64,000 nt of DNA. Origin: Ilumatobacteraceae bacterium (GTDB lineage Bacteria > Actinomycetota > Acidimicrobiia > Acidimicrobiales > Ilumatobacteraceae). The stretch's first letter is position 1. Every line of letters starts with the position of its first letter. The position numbers and the translations under genes are program-made. The notes under the pieces are model-generated. The model had not been told where the DNA came from, searched no databases, and worked only from the letters and a program-made list of their open reading frames with translations. The stretch covers positions 1-64,000 of the forward strand of contig JABSQH010000031.1 of assembly GCA_013213745.1 (NCBI GenBank), given 5' to 3'. Positions 6,667 through 15,514 of this stretch are shown here, piece after piece.

Positions 6667-9252
6667 CTACAGCCGGCGCAGTTCTTGCAATCGCAGCACT
6701 GCGCGCTCCTCGGTGCGTGACGAATCGAACTCGACGTTCCCGATCAGCCGCCACTCACCTGCATCCTCCGGGTCGAGGAGTGTCTGTTCGACCCGCCCGC
6801 TCACGGAGTCGAAACTGAACAGTTCCGCGCGACGAGCGTCGGCGTCGATCAGGATCTCACCGAACTCGTCGAGGTAGGTGTCGAGCGCCGTCCGCAGCTC
6901 CTCGTGAGCGTCGCCACCGATCGCGTCGATGTTGCGACCGAGCGCGAGGTCCTGTACCCAGGCGAACGCGGCATTGCGGACCATCACCCGGAATGCTCGC
7001 TCGTCGTCGACGATCGACCGTTCGCCGCCCGACGGTCGCACTTCTGACTCGGCCATGTCTTCGTCATCGGGGTTGACCAGCCGTTCCCACTCGTCGATCA
7101 GGCTGGAGTCAACCTGGCGGACGACGGCCCCGAGCCATGCGGTGACGTCGTCGAGGTCGTCGGTGCGCGCGTCGTCGGGCACGTTCTGCAGCAGCCCCTT
7201 ATACACGTCGGACAGGTACCGCAACACGACGCCCTCTGAACGTTTCAGGCCGTAGCTCTGCACGTACTCGCCGAAGGTCATCGACCGTTCGAACAACTCG
7301 CGTGCGATCGACTTCGGGCCGACGTTGTCGGAGCCGACCCACGGGTGCCGCTGGCGGAAGCGGTCGAAGTCGTCGTAGATCCAGTCGCGGTTGGGCTTCG
7401 GGTACTCGACCTGCGACAGCCGCTCCATCCGCTCCTCGTACTCCACGCCGGCAGCCTTCATCTCGGCCATCAACTCGTCCTTGGCTCGATCGAGTTGCGC
7501 CGCCAGAATCACGCCGGGGTTCTCCTGCACCGACTCGACCAGGGTGAGGACGTCGAGCGCGTCGATCAACGGATCGACGTCAACTGCCGGCGTGTCATCG
7601 ACGTCGGAAGACTCGGCGTCGACCGCTGTGGCGTCGCGTCGGGCCTCACGCACTCGACCGATCGCCTCCACCGCCCACAACGACAACGGCTGGTGCAGCG
7701 CGAACTCGTCCTGTAGGTCGAAGTTGACCCGCACGCTGCGACCAAGTTCGTCTGGTGGCTCGGGGAACTCCAGCAACTCCGCCGCAGTGAGCGACCGGTA
7801 GATCGAGATCGCCCGACGGATGTGGCCACGGCGCTGCTTGCGGGTGTCGTGGTTGTCGGTGAGGATCCGCCGCACCGCAGCGCATCCGTCCTCGCCTTCG
7901 CTCATCGGTCGGTCGAGCAGGCTCATCACCATCTGGTGATTCACCCGGAACTGCGACTGCAAAGCCTCGGGTTGACCGTCGACCATGCGGCGGAACGTGT
8001 CCTCATTCCAATGGGCATACCCACGCTCGGGGGCTTTCTTCTTGACCACCTTCTTCTTGCCGCTGGCCTCGGCCTTCTGCTGCAACCGCAGGTTCTCCAC
8101 CACGTGCTCGGGCGCCTGCACCCACACGTCGCCGCGGTCGTCGAATCCCTTGCGTCCCGCCCGGCCGGCGATCTGGGCGAACTCACGATTGGTCAGCAGC
8201 CGCACGCTGTTGCCGTCGTACTTGCACAACTTGGTGAACAACACCGAGCGGATCGGCACATTGACACCGACGCCGAGCGTGTCGGTACCGCAGATGATCT
8301 TCAGCAGCCCGCGCTGGGCCAGCTGCTCCACCAGCAACCGGTATTTCGGCAGCAGCCCTGCGTGATGCACGCCGATGCCGGCGGTGATGAAGCGGCGCAG
8401 ATCCTTGCCGATGGGGGAGTCGAACCCGAACCCGCCGAGCGCCTCCTTCACCGCGACCTTCTCTTGTTTGGTCAGCGGATCGAGGGCGATGTAGTTCTGG
8501 GCCGCCTCGGTGGCCTCGCGTTGGGTGAAGTGCACGAGATATACGGGCGCCTTGCCCGCTTCGAGCAGCCGCTCGACGCTGCGATGTGTGGTCGACGAGC
8601 GGTACTCGAAGTCGAGCGGCACCGGCCGCGTCGCCGAGCGCACCAGGCTGACCTCGCGATCGGTGCGGGCATGCAGATCGCGTCGGAAGAACTCGACGTT
8701 GCCGAGCGTCGCCGACATCAACACGAACTGGGTCAGCGGCAATTCGAGCAGCGGCACCTGCCACGCCCACCCGCGTTGGGGGTCGCCGTAGAAGTGGAAC
8801 TCGTCGATGATCGCCACGTCGACGTCGGCTCGCCGCCCGTCGATCAACGCACGGTTGGCGAGGATCTCCTGGGTGCAGCAGATGATCGGCGCGTCGGGAT
8901 TTACCGCGGCGTCACCGGTGACCATCCCCACCTGTTCCGACCCGAACTCACGGCACAGTGCGAAGAACTTCTCGCTGACCAGCGCCTTGATCGGCGCGGT
9001 GTAGATGCTGCGACGCCCATCGGCGAGCGCGAGGAAGTGCGCCGCGGTCGCCACCAGCGACTTGCCCGATCCTGTCGGCGTGTTGACGATCACGTGGTTG
9101 CCGAGCGCGATCTCGAAGATCGCCTCTTCCTGCGCGGGATACGGCTCGATGCCCGCACCGTCGAGATAGCCGGTGAACGCGTCGAGCGCCTCGTCGGCCG
9201 GGACGTCCCGCGGGGGCAGCGCAGCGAGCAGCGGGGGGACGGAGTCGGCCAT
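6667..9252 (-). CDS. Ski2-like DEAD/DEAH helicase with DUF3516-type C-terminus
   Basis: The 861-residue protein starts at ATG 9252. The motor motifs are Walker A TPTGSGKS (58-65), DEFH box (150-153), SAT (180-182) and, in the second RecA lobe, TDTLGVGVN and QIAGRAGRKG (motif VI). A Lys-rich insert (GKKKVVKKK) and a long helical C-terminal half follow. That half matches the actinobacterial DUF3516 helicases related to Mtr4/Ski2 RNA helicases. An ATP-driven RNA unwinding role is inferred. The frame stays open upstream to a TTG at 9369, but family members begin close to the QxxQ-like YPAQEEA motif, so the shorter start is preferred. Confidence 0.85.
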   Translation of the reverse strand: MADSVPPLLAALPPRDVPADEALDAFTGYLDGAGIEPYPAQEEAIFEIALGNHVIVNTPTGSGKSLVATAAHFLALADGRRSIYTAPIKALVSEKFFALCREFGSEQVGMVTGDAAVNPDAPIICCTQEILANRALIDGRRADVDVAIIDEFHFYGDPQRGWAWQVPLLELPLTQFVLMSATLGNVEFFRRDLHARTDREVSLVRSATRPVPLDFEYRSSTTHRSVERLLEAGKAPVYLVHFTQREATEAAQNYIALDPLTKQEKVAVKEALGGFGFDSPIGKDLRRFITAGIGVHHAGLLPKYRLLVEQLAQRGLLKIICGTDTLGVGVNVPIRSVLFTKLCKYDGNSVRLLTNREFAQIAGRAGRKGFDDRGDVWVQAPEHVVENLRLQQKAEASGKKKVVKKKAPERGYAHWNEDTFRRMVDGQPEALQSQFRVNHQMVMSLLDRPMSEGEDGCAAVRRILTDNHDTRKQRRGHIRRAISIYRSLTAAELLEFPEPPDELGRSVRVNFDLQDEFALHQPLSLWAVEAIGRVREARRDATAVDAESSDVDDTPAVDVDPLIDALDVLTLVESVQENPGVILAAQLDRAKDELMAEMKAAGVEYEERMERLSQVEYPKPNRDWIYDDFDRFRQRHPWVGSDNVGPKSIARELFERSMTFGEYVQSYGLKRSEGVVLRYLSDVYKGLLQNVPDDARTDDLDDVTAWLGAVVRQVDSSLIDEWERLVNPDDEDMAESEVRPSGGERSIVDDERAFRVMVRNAAFAWVQDLALGRNIDAIGGDAHEELRTALDTYLDEFGEILIDADARRAELFSFDSVSGRVEQTLLDPEDAGEWRLIGNVEFDSSRTEERAVLRLQELRRL

Positions 9253-9436
9253 TGCGGTCAATGGTGACACCAGCGATGCGCGATCGCGGTAACGAACCTC
9301 TAGATCGAGCGGCCGGTTCCTTCCCGGTACCTCGCTCGCAGCAGCCGCTTGGGCAACCTCGGCCTGCAACCTCGTGGCGGTCAGCTCGGATTGGATCGCC
9401 TGCAGCGCCGTGATCGATCCCGGCTGCAGATAGCGA

Positions 9437-9631
9437 TCACCCGGCGCGGACCGGCGCCTCGGCGATGATCGGCTCGCCGTTCGGACCTTCGGTGACGTCG
9501 ATGTCGCCGTCGAAGTCGCCGTCGAAGTCGAGGTCGAACAATTCGAGTGTGTACTCCTCGATGATCGCGTTGATCGTGTCGGGGTCGGGCTCGGTGAAAC
9601 CCCCGGATTGAGCGAGCGCTCTGCCGCCCAT
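9437..9631 (-). CDS. small acidic secreted-type protein, start uncertain
   Basis: A minus-strand frame ending at TGA 9437 encodes GGRALAQSGG, then a region with DPDTINAIIEEYTLELFD and the repeated acidic run DLDFDGDFDGDIDV. In-frame upstream of ATG 9631 lies KRPRRRVAALGFGTVLMGG, which looks like a positively charged signal peptide cleaved at ALA-Q. However, no ATG, GTG or TTG codon precedes that stretch closely. Either translation starts at an unusual codon or the true start is lost. It lies between the LLM oxidoreductase and the helicase, all on the minus strand. The function is unknown. Confidence 0.35.
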   Translation of the reverse strand: MGGRALAQSGGFTEPDPDTINAIIEEYTLELFDLDFDGDFDGDIDVTEGPNGEPIIAEAPVRAG

Positions 9632-9785
9632 CAGTACCGTGCCGAACCCCAGCGCTGCTACTCGGCGACGTGGTCGCTTGCCGATCGGAACGCCCTCTCG
9701 CTGATCCGCTGTGCAGCGAGCGTAGACAACCTGCGAAGGGCCGCGATCCGACGTCGCCTCGCCGCCGTGCGACGAGCGAGTTTCG

Positions 9786-10820
9786 CTACGACAGCAACTC
9801 GGCGAAACCGTGCAGCGCCGACGCAGGTCCGTTGAGCAGCATCTCGGTGATGCACGTCTCGCGCCAGCGCGGCAACTCGTCGCGGATCTTGGCGGGCGGG
9901 CCGACGAGCGCCACGTCTTCGACCATTTCCAACGGAATCGCCGCTGCCGCTTCTTGCTTCTTGCCGTCGAGGTACAACTCCTGCACCTTCGTGGCCACAC
10001 CCTCGTAGCCCATGCGGGCGAACACCTCGAAGTGGAAGTTGGCGCCGCGGGCGCCCATCCCACCGGCGTACAACGCAAGGAACGGGCGCACCAGGTCGGC
10101 GCACTGTTCGACGTCGTCGCCGGGTATCACCATCACGTTCGACGACACCTCGAAGCGCTCGGCCTTCGTGGGATCACCGGAGGCGGCGAAGCCCTGCTCG
10201 AGGCATTCGCGGTAGAACTGGTCTTCCTTCGGAGAGAAGAACAGTGGTAGCCAGCCGTCGCAGATCTCCGCCGACAGCGCCACGTTCTTCGGTCCCTCGG
10301 CCGCAAGCACGATCGGAATGTCGGTGCGCAGCGGGTGCAGCGTTGGTTTCAACGCCTTTCCGAGGCCTGCACCGCCCTGGAAGGGCATGTCGTAGAAGTC
10401 GCCGTGGAACTCGACCGGCTGCTCGCGCGCGAAGATCTCGCGCATGATCGCGACGTATTCGCGAGTGCGTGCCAGCGGGCGCGGGTACGGCTGGCCGTAC
10501 CACCCTTCGACCACTTGCGGTCCGGAGGCGCCGAGGCCACAGATGAACCGTCCGCCCGACAAGTGATCCATCGTCAGCGCAGCCATGGCAGTCGCCGCTG
10601 GGGTGCGCGCCGACATCTGGAAGATCGCCGTACCGAGCTTGATCCGTTCGGTCTGTGCACCCCACCAGGCGAGCGGCGACAGCGCGTCGGAGCCGTAGGC
10701 CTCGGCTGTCCAGATCGAGTTGAAACCGAGGCGTTCGGCTTCGAGCACCGCTTCGGCGGCACCCGCTGGTGGACCGGCCGACCAGTAGCCGGTGTTGTAG
10801 CCAAGCTTGAGATCTCCCAT
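9786..10820 (-). CDS. LLM-class (F420-type) oxidoreductase
   Basis: The 344-residue protein has the luciferase-like TIM-barrel features of F420-dependent oxidoreductases: an opening KLGYNTGYW strand, ERLGFNSIWTAEAYGSDA, then LGTAIFQMSARTPAATAMAA, and DHLSGGRFICGLGASGPQV. The last motifs are typical of the mycobacterial-type LLM family that uses F420 (or FMN). The substrate is unknown. It is divergent from a MarR-type regulator gene 63 bp away, which may control it. The start ATG is well placed and preceded by GGGTGTTCGC. Confidence 0.85.
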   Translation of the reverse strand: MGDLKLGYNTGYWSAGPPAGAAEAVLEAERLGFNSIWTAEAYGSDALSPLAWWGAQTERIKLGTAIFQMSARTPAATAMAALTMDHLSGGRFICGLGASGPQVVEGWYGQPYPRPLARTREYVAIMREIFAREQPVEFHGDFYDMPFQGGAGLGKALKPTLHPLRTDIPIVLAAEGPKNVALSAEICDGWLPLFFSPKEDQFYRECLEQGFAASGDPTKAERFEVSSNVMVIPGDDVEQCADLVRPFLALYAGGMGARGANFHFEVFARMGYEGVATKVQELYLDGKKQEAAAAIPLEMVEDVALVGPPAKIRDELPRWRETCITEMLLNGPASALHGFAELLS

Positions 10821-10883
10821 GCGAACACCCTAATCACCTGCTGTTTCGCGGCCGCCGCCCGGGCGCGGGCGCCGAGACGCTGA

Positions 10884-11318
10884 ATGCCCTCGATAACGAA
10901 TGGCTCGGTTGCCGAACTAAATGCTGCAGTCCCGCCCGTGCATTCGCCGGCGTTCGTCATCACCAGTTGCGCTCGATTCCTCGAGCGGCGCCTCGACGAC
11001 CAACTTCCGCTGTCGCAATACCGCATCCTGGCGATGCTCGGCGACGCCCCTGAGCGCGCCGGACGCGTCAGCCGTCTCCTCGAACTGTCGAAGCCCGCCG
11101 TGACCGATGCGGTCGACGGTCTGGTCGACCGCGGTCTGGCGATTCGCCGCGTGGACGACAACGACCGGCGCGCCGTCGCAGTGACGATCACCGAGGCCGG
11201 CTGTGAGATGCTCGCCGACATCGAGGAACGCTTGGGGTTGGCACTCGACGAGATCATCGAGCACTGCGACGACCCCGACTGCGCTGCTGCGCGATGGACT
11301 GACCTTCACGATGAGCTA
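10884..11318 (+). pseudogene. MarR-family regulator lacking its own stop
   Basis: From ATG 10884 about 145 residues form an intact-looking MarR winged helix: LPLSQYRILAMLGDAPERAG, LLELSKPAVTDAVDGLVDRG, the wing RRVDDNDRRAVAVTITEAG, and a dimerisation helix. After about residue 145 the frame runs without homology through 12065, antisense to the lipoprotein gene. The next 73 codons in a different frame (11321-11539) look like the end of another protein. The simplest reading is a deletion that removed the last codons and stop of marR and fused it to foreign sequence. The product might still fold, so function may not be lost. Confidence 0.55.
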
Positions 11319-11320
11319 CC

Positions 11321-11539
11321 GACGGCTACATCGGCGAGGGGGCCCAGATCGTCCAGTGGCAGAACGGTGGCTTCGTCGACATCGGCGACGTCGTCGTCGT
11401 TCGCGGGAGCATCGAGGTCGACGCGACGACCGATGGTGGCGAGGTTGCGCACGGTTCCGCATTGCGTCGCAGCACGTTTCACTACGAGGACGGCACCTGG
11501 CGGATCTCGTCGCACGCGAACTTGGCGCCGATCGAGTGA
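11321..11539 (+). pseudogene. C-terminal fragment of an unknown protein
   Basis: The frame beginning at GAC 11321 encodes 72 residues ending at TGA 11539: GEGAQIVQWQNGGFVDIGD, then VVVVRGSIEVDATTDGG, and FHYEDGTWRISSHANLAPIE. Its composition is that of a real beta-rich domain end, but it has no start codon or N-terminus. It is joined out of frame to the marR gene. I do not recognise the family. Confidence 0.4.
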
Positions 11540-11549
11540 GCGGCCGCCG

Positions 11550-12230
11550 CTAGGACGTGCGCTGTCGTTCCGCCTCTGCGAGCACTTGTTCGGCGTCCTC
11601 GTGGGGGAGCACGGGACGCTCGTCGCCGGCGACCGGCTCGGCGGCGACGACACACCCTGTGGCATCACAGCCGACCCACGCTGCTGGCTTGAACGGCGCG
11701 TCGAGCGCGAACGGATTACGAGTCGCCGACCGGAGGAGAAACGCCCACAGGCCCGACGACTCGTCGACACGGACGACGTCGATCTTGTGGGCGATCGCGT
11801 CGCCATCGACGTTGAACTCGGCCTCGATGTCGGGGCCGCCGTCTGCATCGGGTCGGCGCAACGTGAGGGGACCATCCAGGAGGCCGACCGACTCGGCCTC
11901 GGCCAGATAGTCCTGGATCGTCAACGAGCTGATCACGCCGGTCACCCACCCGTCGTCGGTGATGGCGATTGCGGTGCCGTCGCCATACAACGTGAACACC
12001 GGGAGCTGCACGCCGCTCGCCGTCGAACTCGACACGCTGGCGACGACGTCCTGTGGCTCCTCTGAGTAACGGAAACGTGGCACCGGGGGCAACGTCTCGA
12101 AGCTCGGCGCGGCTGTGGTGGCCGGGGCGCGACTCAGGGAGGTCGTCGTCGACGCCCCGTCACTGCTCGTCGTGCACGCCGCTGCCAGGACGATGCTCGC
12201 CGCCAGTGTCGCTGCGGGGAGGGGTCTCAG
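11550..12230 (-). CDS. lipoprotein of unknown function, apparent CTG start
   Basis: The 226-residue product opens with RPLPAATLAASIVLAAAC, a lipoprotein signal with Cys at residue 19, then a Thr/Ser linker and a globular part. That part includes FRYSEEPQDVVASVSSSTAS, FTLYGDGTAIAITDDGWVTG and WAFLLRSATRNPF. No ATG, GTG or TTG lies in frame near the signal peptide. A CTG at 12230 does, with GAGG seven bases upstream, and its CTGA overlaps the stop of the alanine dehydrogenase gene. A CTG start coupled to ald translation is therefore inferred. The domain family is not recognised. Confidence 0.7.
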   Translation of the reverse strand: MRPLPAATLAASIVLAAACTTSSDGASTTTSLSRAPATTAAPSFETLPPVPRFRYSEEPQDVVASVSSSTASGVQLPVFTLYGDGTAIAITDDGWVTGVISSLTIQDYLAEAESVGLLDGPLTLRRPDADGGPDIEAEFNVDGDAIAHKIDVVRVDESSGLWAFLLRSATRNPFALDAPFKPAAWVGCDATGCVVAAEPVAGDERPVLPHEDAEQVLAEAERQRTS

Positions 12231-13357
12231 CCGAGCACCTCGTCGAGGTTGCGCACCGGTGCGCCGAGCGCCGCGGCCACGGCGGGATTGACGTGTGCGC
12301 CGGCGAAGGTGTTCACACCCGGGGCGATGGCGGGGTCTCGGCGAGCCGCACCGAGCGCTCCGTGCGCCGCCACGTCGAGCACGAACGGCAAGGTCGCGTT
12401 GGTCAGCGCATACGTGCTGGTGTGCGGGACGGCGCCTGGCATGTTCCCCACGGCGTAGTGCACCACGCCGTGCTGCTCGTAGATCGGATCGTCGTGGGTG
12501 GTCTCGAGCGTGGTCTCGATGCATCCGCCCTGGTCGACGGCGACGTCGACGATCACCGACCGGGGCTTCATGGCGGCGACGAGACCCGCGTCGACCACGA
12601 CCGGAGCACGACCTCCAGCGACGAGGATCGCTCCGATCACGAGGTCGGCGTCGACCACCGATCGTTCGATCGCGCCGCGGTTGGAGGCCAGTGTGACGAT
12701 GCGGCCCTTGTGGATCTGGTCGACCCATCGCAACCGATCCAGGTTCTTGTCGAGCAACACCACCTCGGCCTCCATTCCGGCTGCGATCCACGCCGCATTC
12801 CAACCCACGTTGCCCGCACCGAGTACGACGACCTTGGCTGGCCGCACGCCGGGTGCGCCACCCATCAGGACGCCCCGCCCGCCCTTGTGGCGTTCGAGGA
12901 AGTGCGCACCCTGCTGCGGTGCCAGACGCCCGGCGACTTCGCTCATCGGCGCCAGCAGCGGTAGCGCACCGTCGGCGAGTTGCACCGTCTCGTAGGCGAC
13001 ACCGGTGGTCTCCGCCGCGATCAGCGCGTCGGCGACGTTCGGGTAGGCCGCAAGATGGAGATAGGTGAACAGCGTCAGGTCGTCGCGCAAGAACCCGAAT
13101 TCGGACTCCATCGGCTCTTTCACTTTCACCACCATCGGCCGGGCCCACGCGTCGGCCGCCGTAGGCACGATCGTCGCACCGGCGGCGGCGAAGTCGTCGT
13201 CCGTGATCGACGCGCCGGCTCCCGCCTCAGTCTCGACATAGACGTCGATTCCGTGGCGTTCGAGTTCGCGGACGCCGTCGGGGGTGATCGCCACTCGATG
13301 TTCGGCGGTCTTGACCTCGCGCGGGACCCCCACTGACCGATTGACCGGAGTGTTCAT
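12227..13357 (-). CDS. ald: alanine dehydrogenase
   Basis: The 376-residue enzyme (usual length about 370) converts L-alanine and NAD+ to pyruvate, ammonia and NADH. The family signature VPREVKTAEHRVAITP is at residues 11-26, the VKVKEP active-site lysine segment near 77-82, TYLHLA (catalytic His101), and Rossmann VVVLGAGNVGWNAA at 176-189. The C-terminal catalytic segment VDVAVDQGGCIETT follows. The ATG at 13357 is near-flush with the family N-terminus. It is followed, with a 4-bp overlap, by the lipoprotein gene, and is divergent from the 2-hydroxyacid dehydrogenase gene 34 bp away. Confidence 0.93.
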   Translation of the reverse strand: MNTPVNRSVGVPREVKTAEHRVAITPDGVRELERHGIDVYVETEAGAGASITDDDFAAAGATIVPTAADAWARPMVVKVKEPMESEFGFLRDDLTLFTYLHLAAYPNVADALIAAETTGVAYETVQLADGALPLLAPMSEVAGRLAPQQGAHFLERHKGGRGVLMGGAPGVRPAKVVVLGAGNVGWNAAWIAAGMEAEVVLLDKNLDRLRWVDQIHKGRIVTLASNRGAIERSVVDADLVIGAILVAGGRAPVVVDAGLVAAMKPRSVIVDVAVDQGGCIETTLETTHDDPIYEQHGVVHYAVGNMPGAVPHTSTYALTNATLPFVLDVAAHGALGAARRDPAIAPGVNTFAGAHVNPAVAAALGAPVRNLDEVLG

Positions 13358-13391
13358 TCCCTCATCGTGCCAGACGGCTACCGTGCCCCCG

Positions 13392-14315
13392 ATGTCTCGT
13401 CAGCACGCACCGCGCATCGTCGTCGGCCCGTCCGGTGCGCCGGAGTGGTTGCGCACGGCGGTGAGCGACGGCGGCGGCGAGCTGGTCGAAGACGGTCCGG
13501 CCGATGCGATCGTGTGGGGCGCGGCGTACGACGTCGACGGTCTGCTCGCAGCTCTTGCCGCAGCGCCCGATGCCGGGTGGGTGCAGCTGCCGTTCGCCGG
13601 CATCGAGAACTTCGTGGAGCACATCGACCGACATCGCACGTGGACGTGTGGCAAAGGCGTCTACGCGGAACCGGTCGCCGAGATTGCACTTGCGCTCGGC
13701 CTGGGTGGACTTCGCCACGTCGCTGGCTACACGCGGGCGAGTGAATGGAGCGGCCCGCAGGGGCGCAACCTGCTCGGCGGGCGCGTCACCATCCTCGGTG
13801 GTGGAGGGATCACCGAGTCGCTGGTCCGGCTCCTGCAACCCTTTGGTTGCCACATCACCGTGGTCCGCAATCGTGTGCAGGAGATGGATGGTGTCGATGC
13901 GGTCGTTGGCGCCGATCGATACGCCGATGCGCTCGCGGGTGCCGACCTCGTCGTCCTCGCCCTAGCGCTCACGCCCGACACGGAGGGGATCATCGCCGCC
14001 GGCGAGTTGGCGATGATGGAGTCGCACGCCTGGCTGGTGAATGTCGCTCGCGGGCGACACGTCGTGACCGACGATCTCGTTGACGCATTGCGCACCGGCA
14101 CGATCGGCGGAGCGGGGCTCGATGTGACCGATCCCGAACCGCTGCCAGCCGACCATCCGTTGTGGTCGCTTCCCAATTGTGTCATCACGCCGCACGTCGG
14201 CAACACGCCCGAGATGGCCGCACCACTGCTCGCTGAGCGGATCCGCGCCAACGTCGGTCGGTTCGCGCGTGGTGAACCGTTGATCGGCCTCGTCGACGTC
14301 GACGCCGGGTACTGA
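13392..14315 (+). CDS. D-isomer-specific 2-hydroxyacid dehydrogenase
   Basis: The 307-residue protein from ATG 13392 shows the C-terminal NAD-binding domain of the family: VTILGGGGITESLVRLLQPF (Rossmann glycines), LALALTPDTEGII, NVARGRHVVTDDLVDAL (catalytic Arg), GLDVTDPEPLPADHPLW (the Asp/Glu of the relay), and ITPHVGNTPEM (catalytic His). The N-terminal substrate domain is short. Glyoxylate/hydroxypyruvate or phosphoglycerate-type substrates are possible, and the sequence does not decide. The longer open frame upstream is antisense to ald and is rejected. Confidence 0.85.
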   Translation: MSRQHAPRIVVGPSGAPEWLRTAVSDGGGELVEDGPADAIVWGAAYDVDGLLAALAAAPDAGWVQLPFAGIENFVEHIDRHRTWTCGKGVYAEPVAEIALALGLGGLRHVAGYTRASEWSGPQGRNLLGGRVTILGGGGITESLVRLLQPFGCHITVVRNRVQEMDGVDAVVGADRYADALAGADLVVLALALTPDTEGIIAAGELAMMESHAWLVNVARGRHVVTDDLVDALRTGTIGGAGLDVTDPEPLPADHPLWSLPNCVITPHVGNTPEMAAPLLAERIRANVGRFARGEPLIGLVDVDAGY

Positions 14316-14398
14316 GCACCCGGCCGCGGGCCAGCGACGCAGTCGACGTCTCTGACCGATGCCCACTTGACGACGACCGCCCGTAGCGTGGGTGAGAA

Positions 14399-15007
14399 GT
14401 GAACGGTCGAACCCACTACGCCGTGCTCGGGGTGCGCCCGGATGCCTCGACGGACGAGGTCCGTGACGCCTTCCGCCGCCTCGCCCGCCAGCACCATCCG
14501 GATCGTTCGGCCGCCGAACGGACTGGTGCCGATCGGATGGCCGAAATCAACGAGGCCTATCGGGTGTTGTGCGATCCGGCCCGTCGAGCGGTGTACGACG
14601 CCAGCCTCCGATCGGGCCCCGTGACGAGCACCGAGCCGACCACGACTGCCGCTCCCGACCCGCACGTCGCAGCCACGATGCCCGCTGAGACCTACGAGCG
14701 CGCCCGGATCCCGTGGCGTATGTTGATGCTGGCGGGGACGATTGCCATCGTCGGCATCGTCGTGCTCGCACAATTCACCGAGCCCGGCGAGCCGGCGACG
14801 CCAGACGGAATCTTGCGCAACGGCGACTGTGTCGAGATCGAGCTCGACAACGATGCTCGCGAGGTGGCCTGTACCGGCGACCTGAGCGTCGACCGCGTCG
14901 TGCGTGCGTTCATACCGTTCGACGACACGTGTCCGGGGCTGTTGCGTCCGCACCGCGATCGGTTGGGGATGGGCGTCGCGTGCGTGGAGTTCCCCGCCCC
15001 CAGCTAA
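14399..15007 (+). CDS. membrane-anchored DnaJ-domain protein
   Basis: The 202-residue product from GTG 14399 begins with a J-domain (THYAVLGVRPDASTDEVRDA, HPD at 33-35, NEAYRVLCDPARRAVYD). A Thr/Pro linker, one transmembrane helix at about 106-127 (MLMLAGTIAIVGIVVLAQF) and an extracytoplasmic domain with four cysteines (GDC, VAC, DTCPG, VAC) follow. There is no Gly/Phe or zinc-finger region, so this is a type III J protein that presumably recruits DnaK at the membrane. A hairpin follows the stop codon. Confidence 0.8.
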   Translation: MNGRTHYAVLGVRPDASTDEVRDAFRRLARQHHPDRSAAERTGADRMAEINEAYRVLCDPARRAVYDASLRSGPVTSTEPTTTAAPDPHVAATMPAETYERARIPWRMLMLAGTIAIVGIVVLAQFTEPGEPATPDGILRNGDCVEIELDNDAREVACTGDLSVDRVVRAFIPFDDTCPGLLRPHRDRLGMGVACVEFPAPS

Positions 15008-15013
15008 CGGGGT

Positions 15014-15048
15014 GGCCGATCAGTCAGCCGCTGCTAGCTTGATCGGCC
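15014..15048 (+). terminator. hairpin between the DnaJ-domain gene and tRNA-Val
   Basis: GGCCGATCA (15014-15022) pairs perfectly with TGATCGGCC (15040-15048) across a 17-base loop. It lies just after the DnaJ-domain stop codon and 4 bases before the tRNA. It has no T-tract and could also be part of the tRNA leader. Confidence 0.35.
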
Positions 15049-15052
15049 GCAC

Positions 15053-15125
15053 GGGCGATTAGCTCAGATGGAAGAGCGCCACGTTCACACCGTGGAGGTC
15101 GTGGGATCGAGACCCGCATCGCCCA
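15053..15125 (+). tRNA. tRNA-Val (anticodon CAC)
   Basis: A full cloverleaf can be drawn. The acceptor stem GGGCGAT pairs with ATCGCCC, the D arm is AGCTCAGATGGAAGAGC, and the anticodon stem-loop is CCACG-TTCACAC-CGTGG with anticodon CAC. The T arm is GTGGGATCGAGACCCGC. The T loop is ATCGAGA-like rather than TTCGA, a mild departure from the usual TTC. CCA is not fully encoded (ACCG follows). Confidence 0.9.
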
Positions 15126-15297
15126 CCGGGACACCGCCGAGTCCGTACTGACTCTTCCCGGCGTCACCACGCTCGGTTGACGTCGGTCGTTGCCGCAGAC
15201 CTTTCACGCATCGCGTGCGGCGCAACGAGACGCGCAGTCCATCAATTCATCAGCGCCGTTCGGGTTGCGTTCAGGTGGGCTGTGGCTTCATCGAGTC

Positions 15298-15480
15298 ATG
15301 ACCATGATTGATGACGCCGCCGACGCGCCGACCAGGAATTCAGAGGTCGCCCGCGAAGGGCGACTGTGGCGATGGTTGGCGTACGCCGGGGCGAGTGCGC
15401 TCGGTGGCAGTCCGGTCCCGACGATGCTGCGCTACGAAGATGCGGTCGATGCTGTGACGGTGGTCGGCAGCGAAGCGTGA
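15298..15480 (+). CDS. small hypothetical protein
   Basis: A 60-residue ORF from ATG 15298 encodes MTMIDDAADAPTRNSEVARE, a short hydrophobic middle (WRWLAYAGASALGGSPVPTM) and an acidic end. It has no recognisable family. The stretch 15126-15297 upstream contains no gene that I can support. Composition is compatible with coding, but the evidence is weak. Confidence 0.3.
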   Translation: MTMIDDAADAPTRNSEVAREGRLWRWLAYAGASALGGSPVPTMLRYEDAVDAVTVVGSEA

Positions 15481-15514
15481 CCACACACCGAACGGCGGTG
15501 CTGTGCCCGGGGCC

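Noticed and set aside
9253-9369. N-terminal extension of the helicase to TTG 9369
   Set aside because: Homologous helicases begin close to the Q-motif region, and the extension lacks a ribosome site. It remains a possibility because the sequence has coding-like composition.
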